A stretch of 64,000 nt of DNA from contig JBAZCF010000006.1 in NCBI GenBank assembly GCA_041671045.1, positions 103,404 through 167,403 on the forward strand, given 5' to 3'. This stretch comes from Parachlamydiales bacterium (GTDB taxonomy: Bacteria; Chlamydiota; Chlamydiia; Chlamydiales; JABDDJ01). Position 1 is the stretch's first letter. Each line of letters begins with the position of its first letter. Shown in pieces: positions 34,002 to 43,217 of the stretch. The notes under the pieces are model-generated. The model saw only the letters and a program-made list of their open reading frames with translations. It was not told where the DNA came from and did no database searches. The translations under genes were made by a program, and so were the position numbers.

Positions 34002-36894
34002 CTTCATCAGAAAGCTTAAAGTATTCGCAGGGGCTAGAGGATTGAAAAAGCATCGTTCCTTTTTCTCTTCCATTAACTATGACTTTTTCCCCAAGATCAA
34101 TTCCTGGATTTGCTTCAACAATTTGAATGCCCAATTGAGATTCTTCGTTAATAAGATCTATCTTTATTTTAGTTGTTTTATTTTCAACAAACCAAACAAA
34201 TCCAAGTTTAGGCACTAAGAGAATTTCACCATATTCTAGCACCGTTAAAAAAAGCACATCAATTTGTCCTATTTTTCTACAAAGATAGGCATTCACTGAA
34301 CTATCCCTTTGTTGAAACACTTTTAGACCATACAACTCTCCTAACGCTTGTGAAGAACAAAGCAGCAGATAATCTTCTTGATATGAGTTACAAATTCGGT
34401 TTATAATTTCTTCTAATTGATTTGATTCATATTCTTTGCATACCCCAATTTTTCTAACTAAATCTACAAGAAGTCTTTCTCTCTGAGAATTCAGCATTTC
34501 CGCACAAATCTTACCAATATCACTATATACATAGGTAACAGAGCCAATTTGATCTATAAAATAATTTTTATTTTCAATAAAATATGGGCCAACTGCATGA
34601 GATGGTTTTAGGTTTTCTTGTTTGCTAATATCTTCAATGAAATAAAGTATTCCCTCTTTACTTTTTAATGACATGTTTTTTTGAAAATCATGGTCAACCA
34701 CGTCTAACTTTTCTTTAGAAAGACTTTGTGACCTAATTAGTTGCTTTAGATTGGCTTTTTGTTGGTGATGGGCTTCATCTAAAATAGTAACAATTAGTGA
34801 AAAATTATCTCTTATACAGGAATTTAATTGTTTGTGTAATTGCTCTAACTCTAGAATAAATTGTTTATACCAACCCGAATCATCCAATTCTTTTAGCTGT
34901 GAAAAATTATTAGGTTTAATTGGTAAGGTAAGAATAGCCAACTGAAGAATTTCTCTAATGTCATGATCTATCGCCCAAGACCAGCTTACTTGCTTTCCAG
35001 AGGGAATAAACCATTCATTAATCCATCCATTTTTACTAAATTTATTGCGATTATAGAATAAAACAACATCTTCTATATTTAAATTTTTTAGAAAGTTTAA
35101 AGATAACTTTGGATCAAAAGTACAGTTAAGACGCTGCTGAAACCATTCAAATGTCGCCCAAGCAAATAAACATTCTTTTCGTATGAGAATTATTTCGCTT
35201 TTTAAATTCTTTTGTTTTAAATAGATATCACTTACTAAATTCTTTCTAGAAAGCAAACTGTTAAAAGACAAAGAAGTTATAAGAGAAAGGCATTTATTCA
35301 AGTAGTCAAAAGATAACTGTGGTATTTTTCCTGATAAAAGCATCCAACCTAAATTCGCTATAAACTTTGATGTTTCTATAATTATACCAAAAGCCCATTC
35401 TGCTTGATCTAATGATTCTATATGATAATCAAGGTTAGATAACTCTAGAGCTAAATTTTCAAGTTTATCAAAATATAACTCTAAAAGATATGTATCGTCT
35501 TTTTTGATTATAGTTCTAAGAGGAATTCTAAGTGTATCAAGTTCAGTTTGGTAAGATTTGTTGTTTCGTCTTTTTCTAATTGCTTCGCCACATAAAACAA
35601 ATGGAATAGATAAAAGTGATTCAGTGAGAAACTCCGGAATTTTACCCTCAAAAGCCATATCATAAATATTTCTGAAAATATTCTCCCAAAGACTAATAAA
35701 ATCCCATCCAATAACTGGCTTTCCTCCAAAGGTGCGCACATTTGGATAAAAAACATTTGAGTAATCAGCTTTAAAAAGAGAATAAGTTTCTCGCAGGCGG
35801 TACATTTGTTGCAAACCATCATGAGCATCTTGAATTTTAAAGTTTTTGATATCATTCAAAATTTTTGATTCAAGTTGTCGTAGATTTTTATCAACCTCAG
35901 AATAAGCAAGAGATTCAATCGGCATATAATTGAATACAGAGCCTAGAAGGGTTTCTAATTGTAATTCTATTTCTGGATCACATGCGAAGGCAATAATGAT
36001 TTCACCTTTACATATCTCTTCCCCCAAATGCCTATTCCATTTAGTTACTTGAATTTCGTTTCGAGCAACTTTATTTGCTAATTTTTGTAGTTCGGTGATT
36101 TTTTCAGATAAAATTAAAATTCCTTCTTCCTTACTAACATATTCATAAATTATCCATTCTTCTGGAGGATCTTCTGTCTGAGTGAATATCTTAAGATTTC
36201 GAGCAAAAGAATCATTTATTTTTTGAAAATTAATTTCATATTCAACTAAGATTTTTATGAATTCTTCTATATTTCTTACTGTATTCCGCTCGGATTGAGA
36301 AACAGTCAGCATGTTTTTTTCAACATTCACGCTTGTTAATACTTGTTTTAACGCATCCTCAGTAATAAGATTTAAACTAGTAGAACGGTGTGGATAAAAT
36401 GTTTTTTGTAATGCTTCATCACCATTTATAAAACAACTTATTTTAGGTTCATGCCAAATCTCAAAATGGACAAAAAACTCATCACCTGATGATTGAATTT
36501 GCTTTGCAGTGGATTCCATGAGGTTCACGTTTGTCAATAAGATGTAGTGCGTTGGACGTTCTTCTAAAACCTTTTTTTTCCAATCAGAAATCTCTTTTTT
36601 AAAGGCACTTAGCACAGCTTTTTGCCTATCTAATCCGTCTTCCTTTTGAGTATGTTTAGCCTGAAAAAACCAAATAACACCTTTTCCATCTACCTTATAT
36701 TTGAAAGGCCGATTGATTAAATCTGAGTAATTGACAGGTAGCCCGTTAAGCCTGCCATCACATTGTCCATCTCTACCTGGCCTTACCATACAATGGATTA
36801 AAGGACTAAAATGTTTTAGTAATAGAGAATTACAAAGTTCTTGAAATTTTGTTGACCCCAATTCATCAAGATCAAATGTCACGTAGCGGCTCAT
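33967..36894 (-). CDS. Large protein with N-terminal PD-(D/E)xK (Mrr-like) nuclease domain
   Basis: Residues 1-180 fit a restriction-endonuclease-like fold: Glu19 in KFQELCNSLL, PGRDGQCDGR with Asp42 and Asp46, and FFQAKHT with Gln78-x-Lys80, which is the E...D...QxK arrangement of Mrr-like nucleases. A strand/helix with THYILLTNVNL follows. The remaining 790 residues are helical and unrecognised; I see no Walker A motif, no helicase motifs and no membrane segment. The C-terminal 150 residues are more beta-rich (ILLVPKLGFVWFVENKTTKI). AT-rich base composition and the accessory setting suggest transfer. DNA-targeting defence is a reasonable hypothesis. It is monocistronic with its own ATG; the first gene of a system would be expected next to it but only the truncated HTH is there. 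Confidence 0.6.
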   Translation of the reverse strand: MSRYVTFDLDELGSTKFQELCNSLLLKHFSPLIHCMVRPGRDGQCDGRLNGLPVNYSDLINRPFKYKVDGKGVIWFFQAKHTQKEDGLDRQKAVLSAFKKEISDWKKKVLEERPTHYILLTNVNLMESTAKQIQSSGDEFFVHFEIWHEPKISCFINGDEALQKTFYPHRSTSLNLITEDALKQVLTSVNVEKNMLTVSQSERNTVRNIEEFIKILVEYEINFQKINDSFARNLKIFTQTEDPPEEWIIYEYVSKEEGILILSEKITELQKLANKVARNEIQVTKWNRHLGEEICKGEIIIAFACDPEIELQLETLLGSVFNYMPIESLAYSEVDKNLRQLESKILNDIKNFKIQDAHDGLQQMYRLRETYSLFKADYSNVFYPNVRTFGGKPVIGWDFISLWENIFRNIYDMAFEGKIPEFLTESLLSIPFVLCGEAIRKRRNNKSYQTELDTLRIPLRTIIKKDDTYLLELYFDKLENLALELSNLDYHIESLDQAEWAFGIIIETSKFIANLGWMLLSGKIPQLSFDYLNKCLSLITSLSFNSLLSRKNLVSDIYLKQKNLKSEIILIRKECLFAWATFEWFQQRLNCTFDPKLSLNFLKNLNIEDVVLFYNRNKFSKNGWINEWFIPSGKQVSWSWAIDHDIREILQLAILTLPIKPNNFSQLKELDDSGWYKQFILELEQLHKQLNSCIRDNFSLIVTILDEAHHQQKANLKQLIRSQSLSKEKLDVVDHDFQKNMSLKSKEGILYFIEDISKQENLKPSHAVGPYFIENKNYFIDQIGSVTYVYSDIGKICAEMLNSQRERLLVDLVRKIGVCKEYESNQLEEIINRICNSYQEDYLLLCSSQALGELYGLKVFQQRDSSVNAYLCRKIGQIDVLFLTVLEYGEILLVPKLGFVWFVENKTTKIKIDLINEESQLGIQIVEANPGIDLGEKVIVNGREKGTMLFQSSSPCEYFKLSDEVKYLDEISLYI

Positions 36895-37186
36895 TGACTA
36901 ACTCACAAGGCTAGATGCTTTTTAATATAGAGATAAATTCTATCTTTCTATTGAATTACAGAACAGAAAATTTCAGGGGAAAAGTCTCAAAGAGTCGGCC
37001 ATCTATTTCTTACGCAAATTTTACGCACTAGACTGGAAAAAACTGGTATGGAGCAAAGCGGCACAATTGCTTTCTTCATAAACCACTGAATTTAATGGCC
37101 TATGTATTTACGCTGGTTTGTGGAAGTGCAAGGGTCTCATAATCCGATGATTTGCTCACTGAATTATTTTTTTGCTTAACCTTCAT
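36895..37186. other. Intergenic stretch between the nuclease and decarboxylase genes
   Basis: No gene, tRNA or clear repeat is seen in these 292 bases. Short frames such as YALDWKKLVWSKAAQLL are broken by stops and look like debris. It marks the right edge of the AT-rich accessory block. Confidence 0.5.
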
Positions 37187-38830
37187 TTAGGTTCGGGGAG
37201 CAACCAGTTCGCTAAAGCGCTGCATTGCAGGTGAAAAGTCTGTTTTACCTAATTCTACTTCGATCAGACAAAACTGCCCTCGGGTCTTTAAAGCCTCCTT
37301 TAAGGCTTCATCAAACTGGTCGGACGTTTTAACTTTCAAACCTTTCCCCCCGCCCAGAAGTTTGGGCAGTTCAGCATATTTCCAATCGACGATGTCATTG
37401 AACTTGCCTTCAATTAAAGGTCGCTCTGTTCCATAGCCGTGATTATTCAAGACGATGATCACAGGATCGATGCCATAACGTACAGCTGTAGAAAGCTCCG
37501 TCGAGGTCATTTGAAAGGCTCCATCACCGACAAGGGCAATGACACGCTTTTTAGGCATGAGCAGTTGGGCTGTAATTGCTGCAGGCACACTGAAACCTAG
37601 GCTTGCAAAATAGGCGCAAGCAAAGAAGGCATTTTGCTCCACTGTAAGGTCTGTGCATCCAAATAAGCAGTCCCCTATATCTGTGACGATGACATGATCG
37701 TGCTTCAAATTTTTCTCTAGGGCTTCAAAGAGGTACTTAGATGTCATCTTTGATTTTGAATTATGATGGGATAAGGTGGAAGGACGGTCGATATTGGCAG
37801 GAAAATCGCTGCCAAATCTGAGGTTCGCTTTTAAATCTGCTAATGCTTGGATAAAGGGGGATAAGCCTACTCCCTTGTACCCATGCTTGCCAATGGTGAT
37901 ATTGTTAGCGTCTGCGCTGATGTGATATTTTTGTGGAAACTGTGCGGAAAAAATTCCTGTATTGACATCGCTTAGCAAGACACCCAACTGAATCAACATG
38001 TCGCAGTTTTCCACAAATTCCTTGACTTCAGGACGACTTAAAGCTCCCTGATAAACGCCCACAAAAAGAGGATGGTATTCGCTGATAGCGCTTTTCCCTA
38101 ATAAAGAGGTCGTAATAGGAATATTATATTTCTCTGCAAACTGCAGCACGGCATCGACTAAACCATAGCGTTGAATTTCGTGTCCGATCCATAAAACGGG
38201 GCTTTGACATTTTTTCAAGAGCGAGGAAACTTCAGTTAATGCTTCGTTTAGAGCATCACCATCCATAGGATAGGTTTTGCTTTGCAAGCTAGAGCGTAAG
38301 GTGACGGACTTGTCGACCATATCTCTGGGGATTTCCAAATAGACCGGTTTTTTATAGCGAAGGCAATTGTCTATGACGCGGTCGATTTGCTCTTGTGCTG
38401 TCAAAGGGTCATTGATTAAAGCCCTGTCCACTGTAACGTGGCGAAAAATTTCCATCTGTGTGACATCCCTGCCCTCTTTTAGATCTGTATTGATCGTATG
38501 ATGCAATAAGGATGAATGGCTTAATTCTTTTGCTCCTGCCGCTCCGGAGATGACGACCATAGGTGAACTTTCCACTAAGGCTTGGGCCATTGCATTGGCA
38601 ATATTCACTCCAACGCCATAGGTAATGCATGCCACGCCTAGTCCATTAATACGGCCGTAGGTATCTGCCATATATCCGGCGGTATTTTCGCGTGTTGCAT
38701 TCACATACTCTATCGGATGTTGCTCTATCAGCTTATCAAAGCGCAGAATATAGTCTCCCGGTACGCCAAAGATATGCTTCACTCCTTTAGCGTAGAGTTT
38801 GTCTAATAAGTAACTTCCGATAGTACCCAA
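37187..38830 (-). CDS. Thiamine-pyrophosphate-dependent 2-keto acid decarboxylase (pyruvate/indolepyruvate decarboxylase family)
   Basis: Decarboxylates a 2-keto acid to an aldehyde. Visible: FGVPGD and the cofactor-activating Glu48 in TRENTAGYMADTYGR; the His pair His110-His111 in SLLHHT, typical of decarboxylases rather than acetolactate synthase; and the TPP/Mg motif GDGAFQM with NNHGYGTE about 25 residues on. Length 547 is normal. The start is a TTG (38828-38830), fixed by a strong GGAGG six bases upstream. Which keto acid is used cannot be told from the sequence. It is a single gene, transcribed away from the pgsA-like gene. Confidence 0.88.
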   Translation of the reverse strand: MGTIGSYLLDKLYAKGVKHIFGVPGDYILRFDKLIEQHPIEYVNATRENTAGYMADTYGRINGLGVACITYGVGVNIANAMAQALVESSPMVVISGAAGAKELSHSSLLHHTINTDLKEGRDVTQMEIFRHVTVDRALINDPLTAQEQIDRVIDNCLRYKKPVYLEIPRDMVDKSVTLRSSLQSKTYPMDGDALNEALTEVSSLLKKCQSPVLWIGHEIQRYGLVDAVLQFAEKYNIPITTSLLGKSAISEYHPLFVGVYQGALSRPEVKEFVENCDMLIQLGVLLSDVNTGIFSAQFPQKYHISADANNITIGKHGYKGVGLSPFIQALADLKANLRFGSDFPANIDRPSTLSHHNSKSKMTSKYLFEALEKNLKHDHVIVTDIGDCLFGCTDLTVEQNAFFACAYFASLGFSVPAAITAQLLMPKKRVIALVGDGAFQMTSTELSTAVRYGIDPVIIVLNNHGYGTERPLIEGKFNDIVDWKYAELPKLLGGGKGLKVKTSDQFDEALKEALKTRGQFCLIEVELGKTDFSPAMQRFSELVAPRT

Positions 38831-38999
38831 AATTTCCTCCGGTCAAGGCCTTAACTTTCCCGTTTGCTATAATGAATAAACTCATATTTACACCACTAAA
38901 AACTAAAGACTCTTGCCCGTTTTAGAGTTTGATTTCATATAAATTGCCTCTCCCTAGAGGGGTATGTTATGCTGGCAATTTATTCTTTTCAGAAGAGCT

Positions 39000-39494
39000 A
39001 TGTGGAATTTACCTAACCTGATCACTTTACTCCGACTGCCTCTTGCTTTATTTTTTTATCCTGCCAGCAATGAAATGCGTATCGCAATTCTGATATTGGC
39101 TGGATTAAGCGATGGCTTAGACGGTTTCTTAGCCCGCCGCTGGAATCAGACAACTTCCTTTGGAACTATCCTTGATCCTATTATGGATAAGCTTTTTGCT
39201 GCCATTGTCATCGGCACATTATTGTGGGAAAGCTATCTTACACCTTGGGAATGCTCTGCGCTTTTCAGCCGCGATATCGCTGTTCTGCTTTATGGAGTCT
39301 ATTTGTGGCTGAATGGGACATTAAAAACTTATCGTGTCAAAGCGATATGGAGTGGAAAGATTGCAACGACGCTGCAATTTGCTGTCTTTATTTTATTGTT
39401 AGCAGGAGTAACTATTCCTCCTGCTGTATATCTGGGCTTTGGGATTATTGGTTGTGCGGCCTTAGCCGAGCTATCCTTCCGCACAATAGAGTAA
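39000..39494 (+). CDS. pgsA: CDP-alcohol phosphatidyltransferase (PgsA-like)
   Basis: Integral membrane enzyme that transfers a phosphatidyl group from CDP-diacylglycerol to an alcohol, most likely glycerol 3-phosphate. The full family motif D-x2-DG-x2-AR-x8-G-x3-D-x3-D is present as Asp38, Asp41-Gly42, Ala45-Arg46, Gly55, Asp59 and Asp63 (SDGLDGFLARRWNQ, GTILDPIMDK). Three or four further membrane helices follow. I start at the ATG 39000, where MWNLPNLITLLRL matches the family N-terminus, instead of 12 codons upstream. The 164-residue form is a little shorter than E. coli PgsA (about 180). It converges with the first nucleotide transporter, four bases apart. Confidence 0.87.
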   Translation: MWNLPNLITLLRLPLALFFYPASNEMRIAILILAGLSDGLDGFLARRWNQTTSFGTILDPIMDKLFAAIVIGTLLWESYLTPWECSALFSRDIAVLLYGVYLWLNGTLKTYRVKAIWSGKIATTLQFAVFILLLAGVTIPPAVYLGFGIIGCAALAELSFRTIE

Positions 39495-39498
39495 TTAG

Positions 39499-41091
39499 TT
39501 ACGCGTTTGCCGGCACACATTCCTGCAGGGTAGATGCAACGGATTCGGGCTCTTTTCTATTCGCCTCACGCTCTTGCTTATCGACAATAACGTTAAATTG
39601 CACACCTAGCATACGCACTGCGGCAATCCATCCGATGATGACAATCATAAGGATAACTCCGACAAAAGGGGTAATTGCTGATAAAGTAGAGAAGATCATC
39701 AACAAGCCTTGGTGGATAAGGGATCCGCCTGACTTACCTAAACGAGAGCCTACGCCATCGATCGCTGCTTTACCTTTTAACTTGCTCTCATGATCTAAGG
39801 GGATGAACGACATTTCTTTTGTCGCATCAAAAACAGAGAACTTAGCGGCACGGCTCAAGCAGTTCTGCGCTCCCCCAAAGAATACAGCTATTGCCAAAGG
39901 AGTAGCCCCAAGGAATGCAAAAGGCGTTACCATATTATCTTGTACAAATAGGAATCCGAAGAAGCCGGTACAAGTGACGAGCATAATGATCGGTGTGACC
40001 AGAGCCGTACGTGTCCAACCGCAGGCCATCAAGATCTGCGAGATGAAGAAGGCGGCTGTAGAGGAAATAATGTTGGTCGCGATCGTGATATGCGCCATGT
40101 AGGTGTTGTAGTCTACCGATTCGGGATAAAGCTGACTTACCTTATCTTTCCAGACGACTTCCACCAAGTTGATAACTAGGTTATATGACACCACGATGAT
40201 TGCGATGCAGATGATGTACTTTGATTTAGAGAGATAGGAAATGCTTTCGCGCATAGAAAGGCGTTTTTTCTTTTTCTTTTTATGCTCTATCGTCTCGATA
40301 CTGGAATGTAGTTCCTCATAAACAGGGGCTGCCAACACAGTGCGGTTCATCCAATAGAATATTCCCATCGACACAATACCCGCTCCAATAACTGCAACAA
40401 TCAGATACTGCATGACGCTTTCCCAATCTTGGGCAAAGCCCTGAGAGTTGGAGGTTGTCCAACTGGTCACTAAAACCGTCACCTCACTGGCAATAATCCC
40501 GGCAAAGTTCCCTGCGATAGTGAGGACTCCATAAAAACGGCGTGCCTCGATCACAGAATACACTTCATTGGCCAAGCCCCAGAAGAGCGTCGTCATGATC
40601 ATGCTGCTCCATAGTTCGGAGACTACATAGAAGAGAGTGAATGTCCAATAACGGTACATGTTGACCAGGCCCTTAAAGCCTTCAGGAAGCCAGTCCATCA
40701 ATGCGAGGGCTGATTCATGCGGATGGAGTGCATCGCGCATAGGGTATAATACAAAAGCAAATAACCCATAACAGATTAAGAAGCCGGAAATCATGAGATA
40801 ATACACTTTTTCCTGGCTAAACCTGTTGGTTAGCTTGGCAAAAATCAAGGTAATGAGGACCGCACATGGCAGCATGACCCACACTTTAATAAAGGGGATA
40901 ACCTCTGCGCCTGCAGCAGTGACAATGACTGAGTCCTTCATGTTGCGCAAGATAGTATAATTGAAGACGATGAGCATTAACATCGCCATCATCGGCAAAA
41001 ATTTGATGAACTCATGTCGATGAATAGGGAAAAAATACCCTCGCCACTTTCCAAATGATGTTACTGGTGAAGACTTAATAAACTGACTCAT
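39499..41091 (-). CDS. ATP/ADP-type nucleotide transporter (NTT/Tlc family), copy 1
   Basis: Inner-membrane carrier of the TLC family that takes nucleotides from the host cell. Diagnostic stretches: FNYTILRNMKDSVIVTAAGAEVIPFIKVW, EARRFYGVLTIAGNFAG, NLVINLVEVVWKDKV, and near the C-terminus SVFDATKEMSFIPLD and KGKAAIDGVGSRLGKSGGSLI. About 12 hydrophobic segments are visible in 530 residues. A Lys-rich loop (KKKKKK, about residue 272) lies between the halves. Whether it exchanges ATP for ADP or imports NTPs with protons cannot be decided by eye. It is in tandem with a second copy upstream, separated by 47 bases. Confidence 0.93.
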   Translation of the reverse strand: MSQFIKSSPVTSFGKWRGYFFPIHRHEFIKFLPMMAMLMLIVFNYTILRNMKDSVIVTAAGAEVIPFIKVWVMLPCAVLITLIFAKLTNRFSQEKVYYLMISGFLICYGLFAFVLYPMRDALHPHESALALMDWLPEGFKGLVNMYRYWTFTLFYVVSELWSSMIMTTLFWGLANEVYSVIEARRFYGVLTIAGNFAGIIASEVTVLVTSWTTSNSQGFAQDWESVMQYLIVAVIGAGIVSMGIFYWMNRTVLAAPVYEELHSSIETIEHKKKKKKRLSMRESISYLSKSKYIICIAIIVVSYNLVINLVEVVWKDKVSQLYPESVDYNTYMAHITIATNIISSTAAFFISQILMACGWTRTALVTPIIMLVTCTGFFGFLFVQDNMVTPFAFLGATPLAIAVFFGGAQNCLSRAAKFSVFDATKEMSFIPLDHESKLKGKAAIDGVGSRLGKSGGSLIHQGLLMIFSTLSAITPFVGVILMIVIIGWIAAVRMLGVQFNVIVDKQEREANRKEPESVASTLQECVPANA

Positions 41092-41138
41092 AGAAGAACT
41101 AATTTATCCTTATTATTCTTATCTTGCTTAACACAATA

Positions 41139-42731
41139 TTAAACAGCTTGCTGTTCTTTCAGGACCATTGCCTCGGCCCCCAGCGCAGCCTCTTTAACAG
41201 GCTCGGGTGGACGTGCTTTAGGCGCCACAAGAGCATTGAATCTTCTTCCTAACAGATATGTCACCGATCCCCAAATTCCGATTGTCGTCAGTAAGAATAC
41301 GCCCACATACGGAGCGGAAGCTGACAGAGACCCGAAAAACACTAGCAGCGATTGGTGGATCAAAGCGCCGCCTGATTTACCTAAACGGGAACATACACCA
41401 TCGATGGCAGCTTTGGATTTGATCTTTTGCTCATGCGAGAGAGGGATAAAGGCCATTTCTTTAGTTGCATCGAAAACGGAGTATTTAGAAGCGCGGCTTA
41501 GGACGTTCTGGGCAGACCCGAAGAAGACAACCATCGCTAATGGCGACATACTGATTGTAGTCCATAACATGTTGACGCCGTATTCTTTCATAAAGAAGAA
41601 ACCGAAGAAACCGATGCTTGTCACGAAGAGGATGACAGGTGTCAGCATCGCTGTAAAGGTCCATCCACATTTACGGATCGAGTTGCCGGAAATGAAGAGG
41701 GCTGTAAAGGTTGCGATGACACCGATAAGCGAAGAAACTTCATTCATATAGATATTGTAGGCATTCGCATCGGGATAAAGTTCTTTTACTTGATGCTTCC
41801 ACAAGACTTCCACTAGATTGATGACCAGGTTATAGGCAACCATGATGATGGCAATGTAGAGGACATAGCGTGAGCGGAACAGGGTAGCGATATTATCGCG
41901 CATAGAGAACTTGAATTTCTGCCCGTTGGCATCGCCTTGATGTTCAGTAGGCTTGTAACGGTCATCGGTCAATATTACACGGTTATACCAGCGGAAGAGG
42001 AGCATAGCTAGGACACCGGCACAGGTGACAGCGGCCACTTGGAGGATCAGGGATTGTTCCCAAGCTGTATTGCCGAAAGGAATATTAGGGTTGTAAGCGC
42101 CTTTGGCCATCATCACGCCTAACTGTCCGGAAACAAAGCCGGAAAAGTTAGCGCCAATACCAAAAAGGCCATAAAAACGTTTCGCTTCGTTCAGGCGGGT
42201 GATCTGATTAGCAAATCCCCAGAAAAGAACGAAAAGGATGATGTTTCCCCACAGTTCTGCCATTACATAGAATCCGGTGCCGGTCCAGTTGTTAAACATG
42301 GCGATCATTCCGCCGAGCCCAATGGGGAGGAGGCTGCGTAAATAGTCAGTGGATGTATCAGGTTGGATAGCTGTGCGGTTAGGATAAAGGATGGCGACGT
42401 AGAAGACAAAAAATGCCAGAAAGAGGCTTGTCATCAGATAAAACACCCTTTCGCGGGAAAGGTGGTTGGAAAGTCGGGTAAAGAGAAAGGTCATGAAGAC
42501 TGAGCAGGGGAACATGACCCATACTTTAATAAAAGGTATGACTTCTGCTCCGGAGCCCTTAGCATGCATAACCAGGGGGTCTTTGAGTGTTCTTAATATG
42601 TTGTAGCAAAATGAGATAAGAAAGAATATGCAGAGCATCGGAAGAAGCTTTTTAAGCTCATAGTTATGTACAGGCCATAGGTAGGCCCGCCATCCTTTAA
42701 ATTCTGAAGTCTCTGGTGCAGCAGTAGACAT
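41139..42731 (-). CDS. ATP/ADP-type nucleotide transporter (NTT/Tlc family), copy 2
   Basis: Same family and length (530 residues) as its downstream neighbour, with MCIFFLISFCYNILRTLKD, EAKRFYGLFGIGANFSG, NLVINLVEVLWKHQV, VFDATKEMAFIPLSHEQ and KSKAAIDGVCSRLGKSGGALI. The two copies share these blocks but differ widely elsewhere, so the duplication is old and the substrates may differ. AAGGACGTGC precedes the ATG. Two possible promoters lie upstream (TTGCAA-N17-TATAAA at 42995-43023, and a closer TATAAT near 42755). The two genes are probably one transcription unit. Confidence 0.93.
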   Translation of the reverse strand: MSTAAPETSEFKGWRAYLWPVHNYELKKLLPMLCIFFLISFCYNILRTLKDPLVMHAKGSGAEVIPFIKVWVMFPCSVFMTFLFTRLSNHLSRERVFYLMTSLFLAFFVFYVAILYPNRTAIQPDTSTDYLRSLLPIGLGGMIAMFNNWTGTGFYVMAELWGNIILFVLFWGFANQITRLNEAKRFYGLFGIGANFSGFVSGQLGVMMAKGAYNPNIPFGNTAWEQSLILQVAAVTCAGVLAMLLFRWYNRVILTDDRYKPTEHQGDANGQKFKFSMRDNIATLFRSRYVLYIAIIMVAYNLVINLVEVLWKHQVKELYPDANAYNIYMNEVSSLIGVIATFTALFISGNSIRKCGWTFTAMLTPVILFVTSIGFFGFFFMKEYGVNMLWTTISMSPLAMVVFFGSAQNVLSRASKYSVFDATKEMAFIPLSHEQKIKSKAAIDGVCSRLGKSGGALIHQSLLVFFGSLSASAPYVGVFLLTTIGIWGSVTYLLGRRFNALVAPKARPPEPVKEAALGAEAMVLKEQQAV

Positions 42732-43217
42732 GCACGTCCTTATGGCTATTATAACTTATAGGGAAAAAAGAAGTTAAGCTGGGGTTACCGCAAAGGGCAA
42801 AAGGGGCCATTCCGGTTAAAGCGAGAGCTTTAGGAGGGCTGTTCTGCATGGGCAACACCGAACTTGATAGATTTAAGCTTGTGAACATGGCCACAATCTC
42901 GACGAAGTCTTGCCGGTTAGGCGCATTTTTACTCCACTCATTAAAAAGAGTAAAAAAGTGGTTATACGAGCCACTCGCTCGCATTTTGCCTAAGTTTATA
43001 CTGCAATCTTCAGTTTTTTGCAAACTTTATCCGCCTTTTGGGGGAGCTTTTAATTTAGTTTCACTTTAAGTTTAAAACTAATTTGAATTAAATTCAATAT
43101 AATAGTAAATAAACCTAAATTGATACGAAGTGGATAGTTTGATTTTATAGATAATTACATCAAATATTTTGTATATATGACCCGAAAGCTAGGTTCGTTT
43201 CTACATCAAAAAAAATC
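42732..43217. other. Long leader region upstream of the nucleotide transporters
   Basis: 486 bases with no recognised gene. The minus strand from about 42985 is open for 96 codons, starting MRASGSYNHFFTLFNEWSKN and running 35 bases into the transporter gene. Its tail (CCTRDFRI) is not protein-like, so I do not call it a gene. A promoter-like site sits at 42995-43023. The left-hand half next to pgk is very AT-rich. Confidence 0.45.
42995..43023 (-). promoter_or_regulatory. Probable promoter for the nucleotide transporter pair
   Basis: Minus-strand TTGCAA (43018-43023), a 17-base spacer and TATAAA (42995-43000). It would give a leader of about 255 nucleotides before the first transporter ATG, which is unusually long and may be structured. 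Confidence 0.5.

Noticed and set aside
37080..37140. Possible tRNA fragment or attachment site around a CTCATAATC sequence
   Set aside because: It resembles a Met-type anticodon loop, but the flanking bases do not pair as an anticodon stem and no acceptor or T-arm is present.
38948..38962. Short hairpin upstream of pgsA
   Set aside because: CCTCT/AGAGG has only five pairs and no U-run, so it is not distinguishable from chance.
39224..39793. Plus-strand open frame of 189 codons spanning pgsA and the transporter end
   Set aside because: Out of frame with pgsA and antisense to the transporter; no recognisable product.
41236..41751. Plus-strand open frame of 171 codons
   Set aside because: Antisense shadow of the second nucleotide transporter.
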